A stretch of DNA of 64,000 bases, taken from assembly GCA_963920765.1 (NCBI GenBank), contig OY987242.1, positions 34,930,002 to 34,994,001 of the forward strand, in the 5' to 3' direction. Below the pieces are notes generated by a model. That model had not been told where the DNA came from. It made no database searches and saw nothing but the letters and a program-made list of their open reading frames with translations. The position numbers and the translations under genes are program-made. Shown one piece after another: positions 45,397 to 58,900 of this stretch; within the stretch, counting starts at the first letter, position 1; each line of letters starts with the position of its first letter. The DNA comes from Ulota crispa. Taxonomy: Eukaryota; Streptophyta; Bryopsida; Orthotrichales; Orthotrichaceae.

Positions 45397-45605
45397 TAAT
45401 GAACTTTTTGTGCAAAATTTCAAAAGTTAATGAATTTACAGTCCAAAAAAGAGTATATTTTTGGAAGATATACATCTCATTTCATTGGAAAATAGACAAA
45501 CAATCAATGAATTCCCAATTCAATCAATATGGCATTCTCTAGAAAAAAAAACCAAAAGTCCCACTTTGTAAGTTTTTTCTCAAATTAATAAATATGACAT
45601 TCCAT

Positions 45606-46175
45606 GCAATTATAGGATCTACTATTTGGGTTTACTAGGTAGTGAACTCACTACCATCACCACATTAAAAAATGGTAAAGTTGGTATATTTACCACTTTG
45701 GAAAAATTGCAAACTAAGTGGGAATTATATGCAAAGGTGGGTAGTTATTACTTTACAATTTACATATTGGAACAGTCAAATAATTCTCAAGGGAAGGTTA
45801 TACTTTTTAGCATGAAAAACTACATGTCTGACAACTTGTGGAGAGATTCTAAAACAAGATATTTGTTAATTTGTCAAAAAGCCCCAATTTTGGAACTTCT
45901 GAAATTTTTATTTAGTTTAAAGGTGATTCAAGTGAATTGTATGATGATTTATTCAAGACCTTACATTGATGATGAAACGTCTTGAAGGAATACTCAAAAG
46001 ACCTTGCTTTAAATTACAAAAATGTTCTCACACAATGCAAAATTCAGTATCCTAAAATCCATTTTGGAAAATTGTTTTCCCCAAATTGACAAATATTATG
46101 TTCTAAGCAAAAAAAATCACAAAATATCAACATTTAGTTTGAAACCCAATTGAAACATAAGAGATAATATTATAA
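45606..46175. other. AT-rich spacer
   Basis: A 119-codon frame at 45626 has no family motif or codon bias. A stretch at 45900-46030 (ATGATGATTTATTCAAGACC) is repeated at 47745-47880, so it is probably repeat DNA. Confidence 0.4.
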
Positions 46176-46179
46176 ATAC

Positions 46180-46435
46180 AACACAATGTTCATTAAAAGG
46201 GGAATCATGTGTACCATTCTGTATTTCATCTTAATCCAAAATAGCCACCTTAAACCAGATTTGTAGGTATCAGATTCAGTTTGAGCCACTAAGATTTTTT
46301 CCCTCGCAAATTCCTCCTCTCAAGTAAGGCCACGTGTACCAATAAAAAACGCTAGAGCTCGGATTCAAGTGACCACCTTAATCCTTCAAAAGTCCCACCT
46401 TGTAAGCTTTTTCCAATTTTAATGAATATCATGTT
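46180..46435 (+). mobile_element. 4-bp-TSD MITE, copy 8
   Basis: Ends AACACAATGTTCATTAAAAG and TTTTAATGAATATCATGTT, 256 bp long, with ATAC on both sides (46176-46179, 46436-46439). The interior is close to copy 1. Confidence 0.85.
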
Positions 46436-46439
46436 ATAC

Positions 46440-49060
46440 ACAATAAATTTTAGGAAGAATGGCCAACCAATATGTAGTTAATTACTTTGCCTAAATTGTT
46501 ATTAGAATTATTACGTTTGATAAGTTGCAACAAAATAGGAGAAGATGTTGTAAGGAACAACAAGAGCACAACCTTTTTGAGAAAGGAATCCAAATGCAAA
46601 ATACTAGCAGCATTGAAGTCCTCCATTATGTGCATTTGCTATCCTCCAGTGGGTGCACGCAAATATTTTTTTGCAAGAGTGATTCTAAACAAAAGTTATG
46701 AATTGAGTTATATGAAATATGCAAATAGTTATGTTCAAAGAGCTATTTGATTGGTAATTGGTTCCAAAGAAAGTTAATGAATTGTGGCAATTAGGCTAAA
46801 GGAACTAATGGTTGAAAGCATCATAACTTTACCTAAGAAAATTTGATGTGTACGCTAGTTCTATCATGAACTACATGCAAGCATTAAACTAGACTTTGAG
46901 TTCTCCAAATTGATTTAGGCAAGGTTCCTTAAATTTAAAACACTTGTCTTGTTGTTCCTAACAAACTTCCTTGAGTTCCTTGGGTTCAAATTTGGAGCTT
47001 TATTTTTCACCTCAATAAGAACAAGTCTATGTTCCTCACCTAATTAGCTTTAGTGATGCGGTCATTTCAAGTTGCAATATTCATATAATTTTCACTTCCA
47101 TTGCTAGCTTTGCAATAGAAATTTTGTTTTCTCAAAAGAAAAAAGTAGGGACTTCTCATTATTTTAAAGATGTCTATGTGTTGCTTATGCCACATTTAAC
47201 GGATTTTGGACTAATCATGTAATTTTAGACTGTGTGCAAAGCATAGGAAAATCTCCCAATGTTCATGACATAAATTTTTGATGTTTTCCATAGACTTCTT
47301 GATGTATTAAATAGTAATCTTCCAATGTTTTTCATATGGATTATTATTTCTAAACTTGATAAGGTCTCACATTAATTAAATGCATGAGATTTCTTTTTTT
47401 TCAATAATTATCTACTTTATAATACCATATTATGTTACTACCTTATATAATAGATTTTTTTTACCTTTTGCTTTTTAGAGTTGTCAAGAAAATGCTTTTC
47501 TAGTTTTCTAGTAAGGCAATATTTCTATGTACATTTTGTACGTGAGTAAAGTGACTATGTAGATGATAGCTAACCCTTAATTATGAAAATCGAATATTCA
47601 ATTTGAACTTCTTGCTTGATTGCTTTTATTTTTATATAAAAATAATTTGTCAATGAGCAAAATTCATTCATTGGGAAAACATCTCAATTTTGGTAATTCT
47701 AAATTTTTCATTTTTAAGAGTCTTTAGACAATTTAGAGGGAATTTTATGATGATTTCTTCAAGACCTTACATCAATGATGATATATCTCAAAGGAATTAT
47801 CAAAAACTTGCCTTAAATTACCAAAATATACTCACAAATGCAAGATTTAGTATCTCAAAATCAGTTTTGAGAAAATGTTTTTCCAAAATTAATGAATATC
47901 CTAAATGTAGGATTATTTGGTTCCCAAAGAAGTCTATACATATTATTTTTATTTAAATATTTGAATTTGTGCAAAATATTTAGTATGCTTCTCATTCGAT
48001 CAACTTCTTAAACACTAAGTGATACATGATGCGACCTACAAACATAAAACTAGAGAATTTAGAAATATTAATTTATATTCAAATTTTTTTATTGCACTTT
48101 TTTTTATACTTTTGGCTTAGTTTTTAATGTAGTTGACAAAAGAAATTTAGTTCTTTTTTTTAAACACCAGGATTCATTTTTACTAAACATAGCCTCATAA
48201 TAAACCGTTAAAAATAACCATTTTCAAATTCCCTAATGATTTTATTTGACCCTTTTAATCAATAAAAAAAATTGAGATGTATGCTTTTAAAATTGAAACT
48301 TCTTTTGATTCTACCCTTTAATTTAGAGAGATTGACTAGTTAGTCATTTGGGATTACGTAATTCCACCAGTAAAAAAATGTTTTGTAAACAATTTGTTTA
48401 AACAACTATAAATATCTACCATTACAATTAAATAAGTTGATTGTAATTTTTGTGAACATGTATTATTGTTGTGGAATAGTTCTTTAGAAGACAATTTTCT
48501 ACTAATTTTCATTGTGAAATCAACTTATATTTGGCCAAATTGAATTATTGAATAGTAGACAAATCTGATACATGCTCTAGTTTTGAAAGAATCTACATCA
48601 AGTTCTTATAAAGAGGTGCATACTTAAATTTCAACGTACCTAGCTGTATACAATGAACGTTATACTTTCAAAGCTCATTGTTAATTCAACATCAAATTTC
48701 TACCATTTATGTTGAAAGAATCTAGTAATATGAACTAGTGGGTTGCATGCATTTTTGTAATTGTCTTTTACAAAATGTTTACTAAGAAACCTTTTCAAAA
48801 TTTAAAAATTACACAAAGAAAAAAGCAAATCTTTGCACTCTATGAAATATGGAAACCCATGAGTTTACAAAAAAATCTGTTTATCAACTTTTGATAATAA
48901 TTAAGGTAGGCGCACCCATAAGTGTGGAAATAAGTGTTTTGGAGTAAGTAAAGCATTTGACTAACTTTGAAAAAAATATTGTAAATTAGGAAATGGAAAC
49001 CAAAAATATTGGCATCAAAATCAAGGTTCCAATTGCAAGCATTTGTTCACAAAGATTTTT
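46440..49060. other. AT-rich desert
   Basis: Old dispersed repeat fragments only (47187-47345, 47690-47900). No gene is supported. Confidence 0.4.
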
Positions 49061-49277
49061 TAAAGTGCTAAGTCACTGAAATTGTAAGAACCATGTGTAA
49101 GAGATGCTATAAACAAGGCTTGTTGGTTCTTAAATAGTGAGATGGGTACTCAAAACCATCATGGAGTCACCCACAACCATCACTTTGTCACTCATAAATA
49201 TCACTTAGGTACCCCTAACTACTTTAACTTTGTCAGTGACACCCATGGGTGTGGCTACCTTATAAGCTACCACTTTG
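49061..49277 (-). repeat. Dispersed repeat, partner of 25811-26045
   Basis: The reverse-complement copy, with the same CTATTTAAGAACC TATA-like word and GTGATGGTTGTGGGTGAC. It may be an old solo LTR fragment. No internal region is adjacent. Confidence 0.5.
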
Positions 49278-52200
49278 TTTCTTATTAAATGATTGGACTT
49301 TCAATAGAACTTTGCACAACATGTGCAATGTGCAATAATTTATATAGTCTATAACATGTATAAATACAACTACATATACAAATTTTATAGTGTTAAATTT
49401 TGTTGCAATAATTGATTATTTTTTACTTTCAAAATTGTCCATATTTTTTAAGATTCATTCAACTAGTTTTCATTGTTAAAAATCCCAAATAGTCCAAAAT
49501 CTAAACAAGGGCTTTTAGTTTATCTATTATGTTGGACAATGGTCATTGGAGTGCAATTGGAAAATTGACTAGTAATGACATTTTCTTCTTAGGATTGTAT
49601 GAATGGCAATTAAATGATAATAAATTTTAATATGAGAAAGAGTTTTTTCTTAAATCTAACAAATTTTGAAGATAAGTTTTGTACCTTAGCATCATTTTGC
49701 CAATTATCAACTTTGAAGCTCAATGACATATTTAACTTTTCCACATGCAAATTTTGTATGAAATACCAAATTAGTTGAAATGGTGAAACAAGAATTCCAT
49801 TGACATGGCGCAAACAACCTAGAGGAGAGTAAGAAAACTGATAAGATTTTGGAAAGCCAAAAGGGCATTTAGAGTGGAAATTGTAATTAATATTGTGTTT
49901 CCAAATATTTTGCAATTCAAACCATAGCTAAGTCCCTCTTCTCTTCTCACTTTTCTTGTCCATGTGAAAATAGTGCCACAACCGGCAACATGAAGTCCTA
50001 GACATTTTAACAAAATTAATTTTGTAACCTTCTTTCTTGGAATTGCAAATACAAGACCAAACCTATATCTTGGCAATCTAGATTTGATTAAATTGCATGC
50101 ATGTATGATTTTTCATAGTTAAAAAAATTAAACAAAATCAACAAGAGTTGTGTCATAATTTGAAAGTTTAATATTAGGAAATGAAAATTGAAGGGACTCA
50201 TATTGGGACTTTGTGACTTGTTAAAAAAATCATGAAAAAATTCAAATGTGCTCAGCAAGAAAACTTCAAAAATTGTATCTATAGCATTTTGATAAAGTTT
50301 TGAACCGTTCATACAATTTTGGAGTGTCTCGAAAATATAAAGAGATTTCCCAATGTTGAGGAATATAGATTTTATAAGGTTTTTTTTAAGATTTCTTATG
50401 TTTTGCATTGATCTTCCTATAATTTGTATATATTGAGCTCACAACATCAATCAATCTCTACCTATTTTGCGTATGGGATCTTATTTTTGAACTTTTGATA
50501 GTCCAAACTCTAAATTAATTTTAAAAACCTATCTTTTATTAGTTTAGTACCTTTAAGCATTGCATTATCTGCATCAATAGCATCAATTGTAAGTTGTTCT
50601 TTTTTATCATTGAAACTATTAGAAGATCATGGTTCACACCGAGGTTCACGTATTTAATGATGATGATATATCGATTTAATTTTAATTGTGTTTGCCCTTG
50701 TTAAATATAGTCTTTCTCCTATTGAAAAGTTTAGGTACAAATAAAAAATAAAGCTCAGCTCAATTTCCATCTAGTTTTTATTAGAACGAATTAATATATA
50801 AAGAAATTATGTTTGAAATTTGAAAGCATTCTACTGAAACTTAATTCTCCCTAAACTCTTGGTGGCAATTTTAAGTTGTTTGTACTTTCACTTCTTCCTG
50901 GGTGTAAATGTGTAATATATATACTTTTTTCTTTGAACAATTTTAATGAGCATGCAATTTAATATCAATTTGATGTTTACTAAGTTCCATTAAAATTTGA
51001 AACATTGTTTAAAAGTCATTTCTCAAATTGACATAAATGGTGAACAAAAGATTGTGTAGGGACTTGCAATTACAAGTCCAACATGATTGAAAGTTTTTAC
51101 ACATACTTCCAACATACTTACGCAATTTAATCCTAAAAGCTCCAATGCATGCCAGCAAAAGATTTAGACTTAGAAGCTTTTGGGAATAGCTTTCTTCTTT
51201 TTGGGTAATATCTAAAATGTTGTATAAGGAAAAAAGCATTATACTTATCGAATTCTTATCCTTCACCCTTTCAAGAGTATATGTTCAACTTTTGAACAAT
51301 GAATGAAATCAAATATGTTTCATGTATATAAAATAATTTTGTTCATTTGTCCAAATGTTTTTTGATTATTGTTTGAATTTCTAGAATCAAATACGCTGAT
51401 GAATTCCAAAATATTCAATGCAAAGTTTTATTGTTCAAAGAATATTCAATAATTTGTTTTATCATACACTTAAACCTATTGCTATTCAAAAATGGCCCAA
51501 TAACATTAACAAGTTACAAACAAATTACATTCATGGAGCAGTTGCAAGAAACACTTATCCTGCTTTCTGTCCCCTTGCTGCACGACGTGTGGTTTTAGGG
51601 GTGTATCTTTTGCTTACTAACTTCTTTTCACGTGAAAATTTAGAGGAAGGTTCACATTGAAATTATTGACTTATTGTGTTTTTTTAGGTTTTTTTTAAAA
51701 TCATTCACTAATTTTAAATGGACCCCAATGGCATGTCTACCCTTGCCATTTTGTAGGTTTTCAATATTGCATTCAAGCAAAAAAAAGGAATTTGGTGCCA
51801 CAAATTTGGGGAGTTGTTCATCATTGAATGTTACATGGATTTGCCAAGGGGTTTCAAAAAAATGTAAATTATATGACCTCCACTTTCCCTCAAAGTAGAC
51901 ATCCATTGGACATGCTTTAGTCCATGGAAACAAACATTTTTCAAAACTTGTTTGCATCAGTCCATGCCCCTCATAAGGTACCCAAATGGCTATTTTTTGT
52001 TATAACTTTTAGATTTTTCTTGTAATTATTAAAATTGAAAAGGTGGTTGCCTTGAATTTCATCTATTTTCTAGTGCAGAGGCCTCCATAGTACTACTATA
52101 CCGTTACTGGCTTTACGTAGTACCACTGACCACTGACCACTAACATCATTTAAGGATGTGAATTTTTTTTTCATCCATTCATTGAATTGCCATTATTGAT

Positions 52201-53204
52201 AATTGGCCTTCCTAAATGACATGCCACGTGCCTTGTTCTCAATAGATTTGGGTTGGGAGGGACGGTTTAGATTTCCATTGCAATGGTACTATGTAGTACT
52301 TGCAGTACTAGTAGCACTGCCTAGTGTTACACCCAAAAGAGGCATTTTCACACAAAACCGTGAAGTGTTTCTTGCAACTACCCATATGACACAAACTTTT
52401 TCTCAAGGAGCTAGAATGCAATCCTAAGATGTGAAAAACCAAATACCAAACAATTAGAAGTGAATCAGTTTGTCATTTATGGAAGGGACACGAGCTCTAG
52501 ACTAGAAAGATGGACTTGAATATCAAAGGTGGATTATTGAGACAAAAGATCCCTCAAGCCTTGATTTGTTGTTATCCTCCTACTTGACAAAGCTAAAACG
52601 CTACTTCTAATTGTTGAAAAGGTTTCAAAAACAATTTATACTCTCAATCTTTGCTATCATTTTCTTTTGCCGAGCTTAGTCTTTTGTTCACAAATGTTAA
52701 AAGATATTTTTTCCCTGTTCTAGTATTACATGTTCATGACATTTTTTTAATATTTGCACATTTCATTCCAAACTATTCAATAATTTTAATTCAGAGTATA
52801 CAAGAGTGTATGCTTATTTCAAAACTAACTTTTCACCCAATGCTCAACCTTCAAAAATGACTTCCACCACTACCCAAAATAAAATAAAATGAAGAAACAC
52901 GTGATAGTGCTAGAAATAAAACTAAAAATAAGCCTTGAAGGCATTGTTCATGTGCAAATTTTGATTGAATTTAGAATGAATATTCAGGTTTCTTTTTTGA
53001 AACTTGAAAATAAACATAGATTCGTTTGATGTGGTTGTAGATATAATTGTATGAATTAAAACATATGACAAATAAATTGTAGTTCGAGACTTTGTTAACA
53101 TCACTACACTAAATTATTTTCTAGTTTATACTATATAATATATCTTCAAACTATTAGTAATCAACTACTCCTTGTTTCACCTAAATTAGGGTTTGAGGAG
53201 ACCT
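49278..53204. other. AT-rich desert
   Basis: Frames of up to 106 codons occur by chance in low-GC DNA, and none carries motifs. A slightly richer patch lies at 51530-51960 and 52060-52330. Nothing can be assigned. Confidence 0.35.
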
Positions 53205-53870
53205 ATAGCTTTTATGCATTATATCTCAATCTTTTGGATGATTCACAAAAAGTGACCTTTGAAACCAATGAGACACCTACTTGGAAAATACTTTGCAAAA
53301 TTGGAGACAATTGACCATAAAAGATGGGAGATTGTAATATTTTATTAAACAACATGTGATGGTAAAATCTTGTTTTTGGCACACTTGCTATTTGTTGATT
53401 TTGACAAAGTTCAAAAAGCCCCTATTTCATCTCAAATTTTGTGTGTAGTGAAACCAAATGTGAATGCTCACACTTGCAAATTATTAAAGGTTATACTTCT
53501 TTGGATGTTAAGTTTTGAAACATCAAGTTGTTATTGTGCAAAAGATAGAGACTGGTATAATTGATGAGGGATGCCACAACAAAGGTCTCAAACGCAATTG
53601 AATCTACAACTACCAAACCCCCTGCCATCACAAAGTACACACAAGCAAGCTTGCAAGAAGTATTCGTAACCTTTTGCACTATGTAAGGCGTTGTTTGTCA
53701 CCTTGCCTTTATGCAACATGTAAGGTACTATCTATCACCTTGCCTTGTGTGGTGTTCTATCCAATCAAGGTTCTCTAGGCACAAGTACGACGTCAGGCTT
53801 GTTTTTCCATTACTCTACTTGTATGAACAACAAGCCTTCGCTATTGTAATTTATAGCAAGATCAAAAAAA
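53205..53870 (+). repeat. Dispersed repeat, partner of 5400-6042
   Basis: About 650 bp in inverted orientation to the copy near the SDR remnant. No shared open frame remains. Confidence 0.6.
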
Positions 53871-55273
53871 ATAAATTTAGTCCCTCAAGTGGCTTGTGAA
53901 ATTGTGTGAGGACACTTTTGGTCCTCTAAGTTGTTTAGGAGTTAAAGCCTAAGGAGTACTTTAGAATTCAAAAATTAAGATTTTTTTGTATAAAATGCAA
54001 TTTAAAAAAGCAATTAATGAATAGTTTTTAAACAAGAATTGTAAGTGATGACAGTGGATCTACCATTTGTTGCAAAGTTTACATTCACCAATTTTTTATT
54101 GATAGATTCCAAAAGAAACAAATTAACATCCTTCCTAAACTTGATCAGAAATTTAGATGATGATAATTAACAGTTTTCAGTAGAATTATGTTCTTTAGAA
54201 ATTGAAGTGGTGGATTTTAGTTGTGGTGGCCTTTAAAGGTAGTTAATCGTAAAAAAATATAGAAGTTATTTTTGAAGAGTAATTATTTGAACTAAAAATA
54301 TTGAGCTTCACATCAAAACAAATTTTGTATTCTTTGGATTGTGGAACACTTGCTTTTGATAATTTATCTTGATGAAAGATAAAAAATCCATCCTAGAATC
54401 TAGTTACACGTATATGGATGAGAATTTTTTTTATTTCAAGTAAGAGAATTGTTTGCGTTTATTTATTGTGAAAAAAATGCACTCTTAGTTCATAAAGGGT
54501 TAAGAAATCAAATAAAGAAAGACAAGAAAAAATTCTTAAAATTTAACTTCAATAATTATCAATGACTCCCCATCCACATGGCTTGACAATTATATACAAT
54601 AATAATGAAATACTTGCCATATGTATATGAAATTACATAAGTTCATAGGATGCTACCAAGATGCAATTTTAAATAAATTTGGATTATCTATGCAATTTTG
54701 GATTATGTTTGCAAACAATTGGGAGATTTCTTGACACAAGGAACATAGATCTTCCAATGTTTTACATATGATATATGCAAAACATTGGGGACTCTCCCAA
54801 TTTTAAACAATATCTCCAAACTTTTTCTTAGATTATTGTATTTAAACTATAGTAGTATAGAATTAGCAAAACATGTCAATAGCCAGATTTTGGTGTAATT
54901 TCTTGCTAAATTGAATTACCAAATACCATCTTATTATCTTAAGCACCTCATTTCATTAGTTGAAGTGGAAAGAAATAAAAGCAAATTGTGACGTAATTTG
55001 GAGTACACCATATCAATTGCCAAGTTCAACATGAAACTACTTGAATTTTTGAAGTTGTGATTTGCTTAAAAACAAGTTATAATTCAATCTAGAGTTGTGA
55101 TTAAGGCAAAATTGGAAGTTGATGCCATTTTCAACAAGTGAAAAGTTCACTCTTGAGAGTTGAAATCTAACAATTCCAACAAAACTAATGTTATTGCAAA
55201 CTTTAAGTGCATTTTTCATTTTCTTTTGCCTCTTTGCAATAAGTCTTCCAAAAGTTTTAGAAACCATGGTGCT
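53871..55273. other. AT-rich desert
   Basis: Nothing beyond a weak old repeat at 54655-54840. Confidence 0.4.
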
Positions 55274-55914
55274 TTAACCCCTCAACACCCAAGGGGGCGA
55301 TTATTTTGCCCCGCTGAATTTTGTGTAGGGATATAGAAAGTTTTATCAATATTTTTTGTGTGGTTATTATTATATCTAAATTGTTGTTGAAGTCTAGTTT
55401 CAGCATCAAGAGCCTCATCTTGAAAATGAATTAACATGATTTGTCTATTCAAGATTTTGTGTAAGGGTGTCCATTGCAAATTTTCACTTTCTAGTGTTAA
55501 AGACTTTGGAAATGAGCCTCAAGTACACTAGAACTTGGAGAAAATTTTGCATTAAAAATTCATTTAAAAAAATTGTAGAATAGATTTTGAGAAGCCATAA
55601 ATTGATTGGGGTTATGCATGTTATACTTTACATACTTATATTTTTTGGTACCCTCAATTTTAGGTTTGAGATGCAAAAAGAGGATTGAAAGACTTCAAAT
55701 CACTTTCACAGTTTTAACACTGTCATGATCAAACATTATAATCTTTCATTCCATAAGTGATATAGTTGTGATTTCTTTTTGTATGAAATCTTAACATGTC
55801 TACTTTGAATTTGTACGGTTACAAATTGATAAGATTAATCAAAATGCCAGCATTTTGTTCACTTTCAAGCAAATTCTGAGATACTCCAAAATTCTAGGAG
55901 CGTTGAGGGATTAA
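55274..55914 (+). mobile_element. TTAA-target element, 633-bp copy
   Basis: The element is 55278-55910, starting CCCCTCAACACCCAAGG and ending GAGCGTTGAGGGA, with TTAA on both sides. The interior is homologous to 27978-28595 in the same orientation, with many substitutions. Confidence 0.8.
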
Positions 55915-58900
55915 ATCTTGAAATTGTATTATTGTTAAAATAAATAATATGCTCATCATTCTTTGAAATATTTACACATTTCTTTTAATATGATCTGTTT
56001 TTCTTTCATCAAACACCGCAAAGGCGCAAACAACGTGATAAAATCCTCCTTTGAGCTTTTATATTCATCATTCACATCTAAAAAAGAGAAGAACAATTGA
56101 ATATGAGTGGTTCCATGCTTTGGTTTTGGTGTAAACCACCCTTCATATTGCTATAAATGATTAGAACCAAATTAAAATTCTTTATAAGAAAATTTATGTG
56201 TTAAGTTTGTATTCTCACCAAATAAATCACAAGATTATGTTCCCATTGTGTTTGTTTTTTACAATAGGGATTCAATATTAGCATGGAAGCTATAAATGAA
56301 ATGTCTTCTAACACCTTTTGAGTTACAAAAAAATTCAGTACCGTTAGTAGTTTGCTTGTATACCATGGAACACACATTTTTTATAAAATATGAGTAGAGT
56401 TGTAAAGCTTTGTTTTCTTGAACACAATCTCAATTTTTGTGTTATTTTTTGTTTGATTCTTCTAAATACAAATAGCTTTGAATTAAATAAAAATGAGTAT
56501 TTAGCAAATTTGAATGATTTTTGAATTGAATCTAGTAAAATAAATGTGTATGCCATTAGTAGAATAGGTAGAAAAAAACAAAATAAAAATAATTGAAATC
56601 AAATTTAAAAATAACCAATGGTGTTCATTCATTTTTTGAAATCAAATCAATTTGCCTCTTCATCTCCCCTTTGTATGTGAATTTTAAATCTTAAGTTAGA
56701 AAAATGTTCAATGGGTTCCACCCAAAGGTTTCCTATCACACCCAAACTCCATGTCATAGCCCTTTCACTTTGCCCCTTGGCCCCTAGCCAATTACAAATT
56801 AAAAATTGGTCATTCTTATTACCAATACTAAATGGACATGTCACCAACGTGAGTTTTTTAATTAATTGTAGACTAATGTTTGAAATACAAAAAGTTTTCA
56901 ATTAGGCATGTTAAATTTAGAATTTCAGAAACTTAAATAACAAAAATCCCTTAAAGTGTTTGTAAGTACTTGTAATGGGTATGGTTGCCTTAATCATGGG
57001 ATCAAATCAAGAAATTGGGGTATTTGCTTTTTTGTTCTATTTATATTGAAGAAGTGAAAATTTACATTCAACTCAATTCATTTCATTCTTAAAGGTATTG
57101 AAATAGAATAAAATCATAAATATCCAAAATATATATATGTAAATATTGTTATAAAGTGGAACTAAGTTAATAAATCATTTAAAATTTTCAAATAAAAGCT
57201 ATAAATTAGAATTTGCAACATTCATATAAATATATGCTGGCTAGGATCTTTCACTAATAATAACTAAAATTGCTTTGATTTGCATATCATGAGCTGTTGC
57301 ATGCAAACAAAACATTTGGAGATACTTGCAAATCATCAAGAGACATGTCCAAATCAAATGACATACAAAACTTTCCAAAAAAATGTATCCAGATTTTTAC
57401 GTAGTCTCCAATAGTTAGAAGCATATAAAGTTCATTATTACATGAATTGTTTGCAACTAGTGAAACTTGTCATTTGCTAATCATAAAACAAAAATATTCA
57501 AGTTCTAATTATAAGTTTTAAAAGGCTTTCTCACCATAATTGTCTAATACCCATCAATTTTCATTTTTTCAACCAATCCTTCACGTCTCTATATTAGATA
57601 TTACCAATGTTTATACTTTGAGTATTTTTATTTTTTTGAGAATATGATTGGTTTTTATCTTGTAGAATTTGGAGTGCAACCGATTTTATTTTATTATTAA
57701 CAGTTTCAATTGCTAAACTTCTCTCCAAACTTTGATTCAACTTCATCACAGCAATTGCAAAGGTTGGGAGAGGTAATTATTAGAATTTTAGAATTTAAAT
57801 TTTTTTTCTCCCTTTTTTTTAGTTTGGATTGTCAAAACCATGATTCTATATAGGCTAAAATCTAAATGACAAATCATCTTGAATAATGGAAGTAGCAATT
57901 TCTTTTATTCATGCATCATTTGATTATATAAATCACAATTCACAAACTCCATAGTGTCGTTTTAACTCCAAGGATCACCATAGACTTAAAATTTTAAGAA
58001 TTGCATGTTGCCTTTTGTCATGGACAAGTCAAAGCAAACAAAGAGAAAAAAATTTCTTGTGAATTTGTTGTTTTTGTTTTTGTCATTTTTTTGTTTTGGA
58101 TTTGCTCTAATTTGTCTAGTTTTAAGCTTTAGCCAATCCAAGATTTGACTCAATGTATTTTTAATTTGTTCTTAAATTTATTTTGCAATGTATGGTTTTT
58201 TTATTAAGTATAACTAAGATTAGACAATATGTGTTTCCAAGATTTTTTTGATTACTTTTATTTCATTTCATCACAAATCTTGACTTCTTCTTTTGAGTCT
58301 AGGTGCTTAGTGCCATTCAACACTCTGTACAATTTATTTTGCAGCTTGTGCATTTTCTTTATAATTTTTTTAATGTAAAACAATTTTTGGATGTCATTAA
58401 CACAACTTATGCATTGGTCTTTATTAGCTAGACATGCAATTTGGTCGCATTTATTTGTTTATTTTTAGTGTAATCCTCAAAAGAAAATTTTGGTTGTCTT
58501 TTAGTTCTAAATTGGGAGAGGTGAATTTTGAACAAAAAAGATTGGCTAAATGCTCAAACCATGCTTGTAATTTAATAGACAATTATAATTACTGATGAAT
58601 CTTAAACTCATCTTACTTTTCTCTAGCTTGGAAATGGTGAACCACCATTCATTTGCTAGCTTTGTTTTGCATCTAAACAACATAGCAAGAAAAGAAACTT
58701 TAATACTAAATTTCAGACGTTGAAGGAAAAATGTATTAATTATTCAACTTGAGGAACAAAGTCAACAAACCAGTTGTGTTACAATTACACGTGCAAAAAA
58801 CAAAAAATAAAAATTGGATATATCAAAAGTTCTTTGGGACCTTTGGAATTTTAGTAACACATGACAAAGTGTATCAAAGTAAACTGAAAGCAAAGATTGA

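Larger units (their letters stand above)
44371..45601 (+). mobile_element. 4-bp-TSD MITE, copy 6, the outer shell of a nest
   Basis: Ends AATGTCATACTCGTTAATTT and AAATTAATAAATATGACATT with CCAT on both sides (44367-44370, 45602-45605). Inside are a TTAA-target element (44500-45041), MITE copy 7 (45047-45396) and part of another family member (about 45480-45540, CAATCAATATGGCATTCT). Confidence 0.8.
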
